NCBI GenBank assembly: GCA_947471745.1 | Contig: CANJKZ010000431.1 | Location: forward strand, 1,174,001-1,238,000 | Direction: 5' to 3' | Origin: Closterium sp. Naga37s-1 | Lineage: Eukaryota > Streptophyta > Zygnematophyceae > Desmidiales > Closteriaceae | DNA length: 64,000 bases | Made by a program: the position numbers and the translations under genes | Shown: one piece after another, positions 43,661-50,594 of the stretch | How the letters are laid out: the number at the start of each line of letters is the position of its first letter | How positions within the stretch are numbered: position 1 is the stretch's first letter | Notes under the pieces: model-generated | The model's database searches: none | Told to the model about the DNA's origin: nothing | The model's input: only the letters and a program-made list of their open reading frames with translations

Positions 43661-44583
43661 AGCTGGCAGAACAGGGTGGCGTGCAACCAGCAGAGCACCA
43701 CACAGGTAGGGCGACGCGCGAGCACTAGGGAAGTGCGCAGGGTAGGGCAGGGCGGCGCACGGCTAGGGCGGCCAGCAGAAAGGGCGGCGAGCGGGCTGCT
43801 AGAGGGCGGCACGCGGGCTGCAAGGGGGGCGGCGAGCGGGCTGCCAGAGGGCGGCAAGCGGGCTGCAAGGGGCAGCGAGCGGGCTGCCTGAGGGCGGCGC
43901 ACGGGCTGCAAGGGGCAGCGAGCGGGCCGCAAGGGGCGGCGAGCGGGCTGCAAGGGGCGGTGCGCAGACTGCAAGGGGCGGCGAGCAGGCTACCAGAGGG
44001 CGGCGCGCAGGCTGCAAGGGGCGGCGAGCGGGCTGCAAGGGGCGGCGAGCGGGCCACCAGAAGGCGGCTCGCGGGCTGCAAGGGGCGGCAAGCAGGCCGC
44101 AAGCGGGCGGCGAGCAGGCTGCAGGGGCGGCGAGCGGGCCGCAAGCGGGCGGAGAGCAGGCTGCAGGGGCGGCGAGCGGGCCGCAAGCGGGCGGCAAGCA
44201 GGCTGCAGGGGCGGCGAGCGGGCCGCAAGCGAGCGGCGAGCGGGCTGCAGGGGCGGCGAGCTGGCCGCAAGCGGGCGGCGAGCAGGCTGCAGGGGCGGCA
44301 AGCGTGTCGCAGGTGAGTGGCGAGTGGGCTGCAGAGGCGGCGAGCGGACTGCAGGGGCGGCGTGCTGGCTGCTAGGGTGGTGAGCGTGCTGCAAGGGCGG
44401 CTCGCGGGCTGCTAAAGGCGGCACGCGGGCTGCAAGGGGCGGCGCCACGGGCTAGCAAAGGGCGGCTCGCGGGCCAGCAGGGCGGCGCGTCAGGTATGGC
44501 AGAGCGGCAGAGCAGCTAGTGGGGCAGCGCTGTGGTGGGCCCTAAAAAAAATCGGTCCTAAGGAAGGACCTGCTATGAAACCA
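43661..44583 (-). repeat. Element E leader: GC-rich minisatellite and primer-binding site
   Basis: Units such as GGGCGGCGAGCGGGCTGCAA repeat from about 43780 to 44480. The primer-binding site on the minus strand is TGGTTTCATAGCAGGTCC (44583-44566). Pro/Ala/Arg-rich frames are repeat artefacts. Confidence 0.85.
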
Positions 44584-44715
44584 TGTTGAAACAACTGAAC
44601 GAGAATGATACATTGAACAGAAAGTTGGGTACAACTACTAACCCTAATTGGGTTGTACCCCTTATGGGCTACCCCACTATAGCCTACACAATGTAAGCAC
44701 TATATAAGTTTGACA
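44584..44715 (-). repeat. Element E 5' LTR
   Basis: TGTTGAAACAACTG to AAGTTTGACA, about 132 bp, homologous to the D and B LTRs. It abuts D's 3' tail at 44716 (CTTTATGTATATC). Confidence 0.88.
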
Positions 44716-44924
44716 CTTTATGTATATCTGCATGCTTACACTTGCTAGGTTATGATCACTGTACTGTTTGTTCTCTTTTATATAACTCTGCATGTGAACT
44801 GGCCTTGTGGCCATTTGCTTGTGCTCGGACTGTATGGTGACTTCGTGATCCACCCTGAGCTTGCTTTGCTTTTCTTGACTGGTCTGGTGACCACTTGTTC
44901 TCCCCCACTTTGCCTATGGGGGTG
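44716..44924 (+). other. Element D 3' untranslated tail and polypurine tract
   Basis: Homologous on the plus strand to the 3' tails of B and G (reverse complement). It ends CCCACTTTGCCTATGGGGGT just before the LTR. Shows that D's 3' end survives beyond the inverted element E. Confidence 0.85.
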
Positions 44925-45059
44925 TGTCAAAGTGTTGTAATGCTTATATTGTGTAGGCTGTAGTGGGGTAGGTAGCCCATAAGGGGTACAACCCAATTAG
45001 GGTTAGTACTTGTACTCAGTTCTATCTCAATTCAACCATTCTCGTTCAGTTTCTTAACA
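44925..45059 (+). repeat. Element D 3' LTR
   Basis: 135 bp, TGTCAAAGTGTTG to TTCTTAACA, followed by the CGCGA target duplication. Confidence 0.92.
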
Positions 45060-45313
45060 CGCGATTGGGGCGCGACGTGGCATGTGACTGCGCGGCCGCT
45101 CTAGCGTGAGACTGCACGTTGCGTAGAGGCTTTGTCGATGGTCTTCCTGCAGCTATTTCTGCGTTCATCCAGGCAACGTACGCGAGGTCCTCCGGGCACA
45201 AGTCGCTGGTTTCTGTTGCCTGCCCATTTCCCTTGCGTTTGCGAGCTATGGAGTGTGCATAATCGGTAACTGCGTGGATTCTAGATGAGCATACTCGGAT
45301 ATGTAATGCTCAC

Positions 45314-45696
45314 ACAATATGAACGCTCCAGAGCTCGAGTTGGTCTAGCTGTGCTCTTGTTTGCGCGGGAATGTTGTGAACGTGATCCCTCCCGAATGGT
45401 GGTCGGTCGAGAAATCAAACCGTGTTGCCGCGTGGCGCCCAAACACTATGGTTCATCGTTCGTGCTAAATTGGCACGTGACTGTGTAAAAGCAAGGCCAG
45501 GTCACCACCGTGAGCTGTTTATGGTATCGGCAGTCTTGCACGAACAGCCGTTGTGGCGACTTCTCAATCTGTGATCAGGTGAGTCAGCACGGTCTGGCGA
45601 TTGATTACGAGACTTCTCATTCGTACGCGTCTTGGTTCGTTTCCTGACAAGAGGTTGTTTACAACGTGTACAATGCGGTTTTCACAATGTCATAAC
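45314..45696. other. Right internal non-coding part of the Harbinger element
   Basis: Lies between the Myb-like exon 1 and the right terminal repeat; would be its promoter and leader on the minus strand. No gene recognised; a small plus-strand frame (45285-45488) has no family features. Confidence 0.5.
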
Positions 45697-45722
45697 AGGT
45701 TGGCCTGATAGGGGCCCGTAGG
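45697..45722 (-). repeat. Right terminal inverted repeat of the Harbinger element, inner part
   Basis: AGGTTGGCCTGATAGGGGCC and onward, the reverse complement of 4694-4719. The remaining outer 9 bp (AACACGCTC) lie at 49013-49021, because element F inserted into the repeat and duplicated GTAGG. Confidence 0.9.
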
Positions 45723-46166
45723 TGTTGGAAACGATTGATTTAGCGCCTCTGTCGTGTCGAAACACCAAGTCAGAAGCGAAGCGAAACATATCGAAGCATT
45801 AGCGAGTCAACCTTCGGAGGTTGAACAACTGCTGGAGGTTATGCGAAACTCAAAGGTCAGCGACCTTTGACCTGACAAATACAGCGCGACAGCAAGGACA
45901 AACAACTGACTCGCTATTGAGCAGTTGCCCGAGTCGTCACTGTATCGAACCACAACAGTAACAGCAAAACGGTTATTAACTGTATCTCTTCGTATTCCTT
46001 GTATTCTTATGAAAGCTTGTATCCCTTTGTTTTAATCAATCTACTTTGCCCTCACATACTAGCGCAAGGTGGTTCAAAAAGTTCTCATTTAACGCTTCCG
46101 CTATTACGTTGTCCTACTCAGAATTTAGTCCTGCAAAGATCCTAAGGGCTTTTTCTCAGCCCAACA
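45723..46166 (+). repeat. Element F 5' LTR
   Basis: TGTTGGAAACGATTG to CTCAGCCCAACA. Contains the internal inverted repeat AAAGGTCA..TGACCTTT near 45850-45875. The primer-binding site TGGTATGAGAGCTATC starts at 46167. Confidence 0.95.
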
Positions 46167-46170
46167 TGGT

Positions 46171-48579
46171 ATGAGAGCTATCAGGACAAATTCAACTACA
46201 ATCAAGACACCCACAACATCACAAGGCATGGCAACACAGAAAGAGAGAAGCTCCTCTAACGGCTCTCCCGGTACTACTCCTACTCCACCTCCTGCCTCTG
46301 GCCTACAGACAGAGGAGGGTACGGCAACAAGACCAAGGGCAACGTCTTCAGAAACTCCCGCAAATCAAGCCGCCGCCTTCGACCCAGGCATGATGGAGAA
46401 ATTCTTCTCCTTCATGTCCTTCTACGAACAACACCAGCAAGGGGCACCTGCACAGTCAAACAACAGCAACAACAACAACGCAACACCGATGAGCCTCGAC
46501 GGTTCATCCTACGCACGAGGAAATCAGCAACAACCTACCTTCGCCCCGTACGAACCTCAGCGCGGCTCCGTCAGCTTCATGCCGCGCCAGCAGCCTTCAC
46601 CTGAGCAAGAGAAGACACTAGATACACTTCAAGTTCAGTCGCAGTTTGCGCACGTTTTAAAACTGCAGACGTCAAGACCATTCGACCGAAAGGACTTCTT
46701 TACCTGGTCATTCGAATTCGAACTGATGATGGAAGGCGCGCAGATTCTTGGCTTCTTCGATGGGTCCCTGCCATATCCAACAAACGGCATGCAATACGAC
46801 AAACAGCAGTATACGTATCAATCTATGATGGCGTATACAATCCTACTGCGCAACGTCACACCGAACCAGCAGCAGAACATTCAGTCTTACCGAGGATACG
46901 GAAACTCCGCTGAGCTTGCGTACAACCACCTCAAGAACCTGTATCAGGCAACAGACAGCGTCAATCAGAGTCGGTTAATGGCACAACTGACAATAGTGGA
47001 AATGAAACCGGGCGAAAAAGGGATGGCGTATATCAGCCGTTGTCGCGAATTGCGCGACAAAGCACTGGAGGAACGCAACACCTGGAAAGTCGTCCCTATC
47101 GGCGTGGCACGAAACAAGACAGTACTCACCGGGAAGTGGGTCTTCCGTGTGAAAACAAAAGCAGACGGCACCATCGACAAGTTTAAGGTGCGCTGGGTCG
47201 TACGCGGCTTCGACCAAGAGCACGGACGCGACTTCACCGAGACATTCGCCCCGGTCAGCGGACACACCTCACTACGAATTCTCCTCGCGATCGCCGCCAT
47301 GAAGAAAAAGAAACTGCGGCAAATCGACGTCGCCAACGCATTCCTCTACGCACCTGTTGACGCCAAAATCTTCGTCGAACTCCCACACGGCTCCCACGGA
47401 GAACCTAATCAAGTCTGTCAGCTGCAAAAATCCCTGTACGGCATCAAACAAGCTCCAAGGCTGTGGCAGCAGTATCTGCACGCAAGACTTATTCGCATTG
47501 GATTCCGCCAACTACCTCACGACCAGGGCATGTATCGGCTCACAAAGGGCACCGACTACATTCTACTGATCGTCTACGTGGACGATTTACTCTACATCGG
47601 CTCGACCAACAATGTCACCACCTGGTTCGAAGGGGAACTACAGAAGGATCTCACGCTCACAGTCTCGTCCACTGTCACGCAGTATCTCGGCCTCAACATC
47701 CAGGAAGAAGAAGACGCGATCTACCTCAACGCCGCAAAATACGCCGACACCATCGCCAAACGCTTCGCACTCACGCCGACCACCATCTCTACGCCATATC
47801 GCTACACGGCAGGAAATAACAAGGAAGGATCCGCTCCACTAAAACCCGCCGGCATACGCGACTACCAGAGAAAGCTGGGATGCCTCCTCTTCGCAGCTGT
47901 CACTTGCCTTCCGGACCTATCGTACTCCGCAAGTCAGCTCGCGACCTACCTCAAGAAACCTGAAGCAGAACACATGGCGGAACTCGACCGTGCTCTCCAC
48001 TACCTCGTCAGCACTTCAACCGTCGGTCTAACCTACCACAAGAACGGGACTACGACACCTAAACTAATCGGCTACGTCGACGCAGATCACGCCGGCGACT
48101 CCGACAACAGACGCTCACGCACCGGCTACATCTATCGCCTCGAGCCTATCGGACCTATCTCCTGGCAGTCGAGCAAGCAGGAATTAATCGCTCTCTCTTC
48201 AGCTGAAGCTGAATATATCGCACTCTGCTCAGCCACCAAGGAAGGACTGTACCTTCGCGAACTTCTGGAGGAGGCGAAGCTGGCTCAATTACCCAGCTTC
48301 TCCTTGTTCTGCGACAACCAGTCGGCAATTCGCATAGCCAACAAAAACGGATTCGCAAATAGGACGAAGCATATCGCCCTACGATATTTCTTCGTAAAGG
48401 ACGAGATCGAGAAGGGAAGACTTGAGCTGTCTTACTGTCCCACGTCCGAGATGGCAGCTGATTACTTGACCAAGAAGCTCGGGAAGCAGAAGTTCGAGTA
48501 CTGCATGCTGCTGACTGGACAAAGCCACGTCACCAGCAGCGACACTCCAGAAGCGAAGGGGAGTGTTGGAAACAATTGA
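46171..48579 (+). CDS. Element F gag-RT-RNase H fusion (802 residues; protease and integrase deleted)
   Basis: The start ATG overlaps the primer-binding site. Gag covers residues 1 to about 297 (MATQKERSSSNGSPGTTP, MSLDGSSYARGNQQQPTFAP, AHVLKLQTSRPFDRKDFFTW, MAYISRCRELRDKA). It then passes in frame into RT at LEERNTWKVVPIGVARNK. RT has ATRFKV-equivalent FKVRWVVRGFDQEHGRDFTE, VANAFLYAPVDAKIFVE, YGIKQAPRLWQQYL and VYVDDLLYIGS. RNase H has YVDADHAGDSDNRRSRTGYI and ALRYFFVKDEIEKGRLELSY. Relative to element A, about 3 kb coding the gag end, zinc knuckle, protease, integrase and linker is missing, with the frame kept. It could supply gag and RT but would need integrase and protease from elsewhere. 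Confidence 0.93.
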   Translation: MRAIRTNSTTIKTPTTSQGMATQKERSSSNGSPGTTPTPPPASGLQTEEGTATRPRATSSETPANQAAAFDPGMMEKFFSFMSFYEQHQQGAPAQSNNSNNNNATPMSLDGSSYARGNQQQPTFAPYEPQRGSVSFMPRQQPSPEQEKTLDTLQVQSQFAHVLKLQTSRPFDRKDFFTWSFEFELMMEGAQILGFFDGSLPYPTNGMQYDKQQYTYQSMMAYTILLRNVTPNQQQNIQSYRGYGNSAELAYNHLKNLYQATDSVNQSRLMAQLTIVEMKPGEKGMAYISRCRELRDKALEERNTWKVVPIGVARNKTVLTGKWVFRVKTKADGTIDKFKVRWVVRGFDQEHGRDFTETFAPVSGHTSLRILLAIAAMKKKKLRQIDVANAFLYAPVDAKIFVELPHGSHGEPNQVCQLQKSLYGIKQAPRLWQQYLHARLIRIGFRQLPHDQGMYRLTKGTDYILLIVYVDDLLYIGSTNNVTTWFEGELQKDLTLTVSSTVTQYLGLNIQEEEDAIYLNAAKYADTIAKRFALTPTTISTPYRYTAGNNKEGSAPLKPAGIRDYQRKLGCLLFAAVTCLPDLSYSASQLATYLKKPEAEHMAELDRALHYLVSTSTVGLTYHKNGTTTPKLIGYVDADHAGDSDNRRSRTGYIYRLEPIGPISWQSSKQELIALSSAEAEYIALCSATKEGLYLRELLEEAKLAQLPSFSLFCDNQSAIRIANKNGFANRTKHIALRYFFVKDEIEKGRLELSYCPTSEMAADYLTKKLGKQKFEYCMLLTGQSHVTSSDTPEAKGSVGNN

Positions 48580-49007
48580 TTTAGCGCCTCTGTCGTGTCG
48601 AAACACCAAGTCAGAAGCGAAGCGAAACATATCGAAGCATTAGCGAGTCAACCCTCGAAGGTTGAACAACTGCTGGAGGTTATGCAAAAGTCAAAGGTCA
48701 GCGACCTTTGACCTGACAAATACAGCGCGACGGCAAGGACAAACAACTGACTCGCTATTGAGCAGTTGCCCGAGTCGTCACTGTATCGAACCGCAACAGC
48801 AACAGCAAAACGGTTATTAACTGTATCTCTTCGTATTCCTTGTATTCTTATAAAAGCTTGTATCCCTTTGTTTTAATCAATCTACTTTGCCCTCACATAC
48901 TAGCGCAAGGTGGTTCACAAAGTTCTCATTTAACGCTTCCGCTATTACGTTGTCCTACTCAGAATTTAGTCCTGCAAAGGTCCTAAGGGCTTTTTCTCAG
49001 CCCAACA
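48564..49007 (+). repeat. Element F 3' LTR
   Basis: Starts TGTTGGAAACAATTG after the polypurine tract GAAGCGAAGGGGAG; the gag-RT stop codon lies within the first 16 bases. Ends CAGCCCAACA, then GTAGG. Confidence 0.95.
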
Positions 49008-49024
49008 GTAGGAACACGCTCTCA

Positions 49025-49480
49025 TACCGTAGTTTCCGGCACACATAGGACCCGACCCGAGGGACTTTCTTCAGATCCCTAGAAAAATGCGAGGGTGAAC
49101 ATTATAACCGCACTGTTTTTTTGTTATTTACCAACCTACAAAATGTTCATGCCAAAAGGGAATCCTCACAGATGCATGCACACTACTATAATGGACCCTT
49201 TTCTGCAATAGAGTCCCCACGGGTTCTTATTCCGGTGGGTCCCATATGCTGGGAGTTACGTTAAGAGAGCTCTGCTGTTGGCAAGGCTGGCAGTTACCAT
49301 AGATGGTGTACCCGTTTCTATGCATTGCTACTACCTATATATTTTTATTTGAAGGCCCTTCGTTTTTGCAAGATGTTTACACTCTAAACGGTATACAGAA
49401 AAAAGGTGTACATTAGTTTAGAATGACGCCACCATTGCTCCGCTTTCACCACCACTGCTGCTGCTGCTGCTGCTGTCCCC
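49025..49480. other. Non-coding stretch right of the Harbinger insertion
   Basis: AT-rich in parts with no recognisable gene. It should continue the RAD51C downstream flank across the TCA target site, but I see no further copy of RAD51C sequence. Confidence 0.5.
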
Positions 49481-49945
49481 CAGGTGACCCCCCAGGTGGC
49501 CTATGCCGATGGCCCCGCTGCTGCTGCTGGGCTTGGCACTCGAGGGTGATTGCCCGTAGCACCTTTGCGCTCTGCACAGCAGCAATGGATGACAGACAGT
49601 GGGGATTAGGGATTGGGCATTGGGCATTGGGCATTAGACACACAGGTGACCCCCCAGGTGGCCTATGCCCATGGCCCCACTGCTGCTGCTCGGCTTGGCA
49701 CTCGAAGGTGCTTGTCCGTAGCACTTTTGCGCTCTGCACACCAACCAGCAATGCATGTCAGACAGTGGGGAATGGACAGTTTCATTAGACGTCTCAAAAG
49801 TGACCCCCCAGGTGGCCTATGCCGATGGCTCCACTGCTGCTGCTGGGCTTGGCAGTGGAGGGTGCTTGCCCGTAGCACCTTTGCGCTCTGCACACCAACC
49901 AGCAATGGGTGTCAGACAGTGGGGGATGCACAATGGGCATTGGGC
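49481..49945. repeat. Three tandem units of about 155-165 bp
   Basis: Units begin GTGACCCCCCAGGTGGCCTA at 49483, 49646 and 49800, each followed by a CTGCTGCTGCTG stretch, GCACTCGAGGGTG-like text, GTAGCACTTTTGCGCTCTGC and an ACAGTGGGG end. The third unit is preceded by AGACGTCTCAAAAG (49787-49800). Open frames exist on both strands, but no family is recognisable. Confidence 0.85.
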
Positions 49946-50099
49946 ATTGAGAGGGACACAGCAGCCGAAGAGGGTCCAAACAGGGGTGTTAAAATTGGAA
50001 AGAAAGAAAGGAGTAAACGCAGGTACGCAAGCAAGACCGAATGGCCATAGCAGCACTTCACCACCACAGGGCCGTTCCGGCTGTAACTCCGACCATCCG

Positions 50100-50540
50100 G
50101 TTCTGACAATGAGGGCAAAACAGTGTCTTCATGACTATACGGAGGGCAGAGGTGTGACTATAAGGAGGGCAGAGCACCTAGCTTTGAATGTGACGATAGA
50201 CAGGCGGAGCACAGTACCCTCGAACGTGACTAAAACAGGTGCAGAGAACATTACCTGAGATGTGACTAGGTGGATCATAATGTACAGAACCTTTAAATGT
50301 GACTTTAAAGAAAACAGGCGGAGCGCGGTACCTTTGAATGTGGTTGAGAATGATCAACCTAGTTGGTTACTTAGGACCCTCAGATAGGTATTCGGGAATT
50401 CTAAAAAAAACAACTTGTCTCTTACAGAGTGGTACCTATGAGGGTGACTGTAAGGAGGGCGCAGTACCTTTGAATGTGGTTGAGAATGATCAGGCGAGGG
50501 CCGGGAGGGATCTTCACCTCCTGCAGTGCACTGGGAGAGG
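50100..50540 (-). repeat. Short direct repeats and an extra copy of the HP30 terminal exon
   Basis: Phrases such as CAGTACCTTTGAATGTG and GACTATAAGGAGGGCAGAG recur at about 40-130-bp spacing. At 50470-50520 the minus strand repeats the last HP30 exon (ALQEVKIPPGPRLIILNH) after a good acceptor CTCTCCCAG, ending differently from the main copy. It could be a second, downstream terminal exon. Confidence 0.7.
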
Positions 50541-50594
50541 CCAAACAGGAGGAGCAGCAGGGCAAGAGAGGCAGGGAAGGAGGTATCACAGGAA

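Larger units (their letters stand above)
32847..44715 (-). mobile_element. Element E: inverted, 3'-truncated copia element inside D, split by C
   Basis: Two parts: 32847-33961 (linker) and 41169-44715 (integrase remnant, gag, leader, 5' LTR at 44584-44715). It has no RT, RNase H or 3' LTR; these were lost at the palindrome centre together with the matching part of D. The sequence differs clearly from D (gag MASLSVLMFDHEGCPIQF versus MASLSVLTFDPEGRPIQF), so E is a separate insertion, not a copy made by folding D back. It ends exactly at an LTR edge against D's 3' tail. Confidence 0.82.
28757..45059 (+). mobile_element. Element D: Ty1/copia retrotransposon inserted in the Harbinger Myb-like gene, containing E and C
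   Basis: Outer LTRs 28757-28887 and 44925-45059 are flanked by a perfect CGCGA duplication (28752-28756, 45060-45064). D keeps its 5' LTR, leader, gag, protease/integrase and linker (to about 32831) and its 3' untranslated tail with 3' LTR (44716-45059). RT and RNase H are gone; in their place is inverted element E, itself interrupted by C. The LTRs differ at about 9 sites plus a 4-bp indel. Confidence 0.9.
27639..45168 (-). pseudogene. Harbinger Myb/SANT-like accessory protein, two exons, exon 1 split by element D
   Basis: Harbinger elements usually carry a second gene for a Myb/SANT-like DNA-binding partner of the transposase. Exon 1 begins at ATG 45168-45166 (MNAEIAAGRPSTKPLRNVQS), is interrupted by element D at 45059/28757, and continues in frame through SSGYDSDETYPEKDTDGEDD, RPEWLLKESTILVAARWFTK and ACTNQWKRLKALWKQIDVG to a GTGAGT donor after 28083. 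Exon 2 starts at 27928 after CCGCAG and continues in phase (RINETATMAVAQLLASTLKE) to 27639. A TAG at 28339-28341 lies before SRNETACTNQW. The frame stays open upstream of the ATG to about 45313, so the start is uncertain. Functional only before the D insertion and the stop. Confidence 0.72.
45723..49007 (+). mobile_element. Element F: complete but internally deleted Ty1/copia element
   Basis: 3285 bp with 444-bp LTRs and a perfect GTAGG duplication (45718-45722, 49008-49012). LTRs differ at about 11 of 444 positions (97.5 percent identity by eye). It has a primer-binding site, a single 802-codon frame and a polypurine tract, but no protease or integrase. Same family as element A. Confidence 0.95.
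4685..49021 (+). mobile_element. PIF/Harbinger-type DNA transposon, swollen by nested retrotransposons
   Basis: Terminal inverted repeats of about 35 bp start GAGCGTATTCCTGCGGGCCC on the left and GAGCGTGTTCCTACGGGCCC on the right (reverse complement). The 3-bp TCA target duplication (4682-4684, 49022-49024) is the size expected for PIF/Harbinger. The element codes a DDE transposase on plus and a Myb/SANT-like protein on minus in convergent order, as in known Harbingers. Removing nested elements leaves about 3.6 kb (4685-5201, about 26313-28756, 45060-45722, 49013-49021). Both genes hold stops, so it is not autonomous now. It landed in the third copy of the last RAD51C exon. Confidence 0.85.

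Noticed and set aside
32847..44715. Element E as a foldback duplicate of D made during reverse transcription
   Set aside because: D and E gag and leader sequences differ too much for a recent copy of one another, so separate insertion is simpler.
49423..50050. Frames around VTPQVAYADG as a relative of the OTC exon [10 protein letters not shown]
   Set aside because: Similarity is limited to CAGGTGGCCTATG; the following residues do not match OTC.
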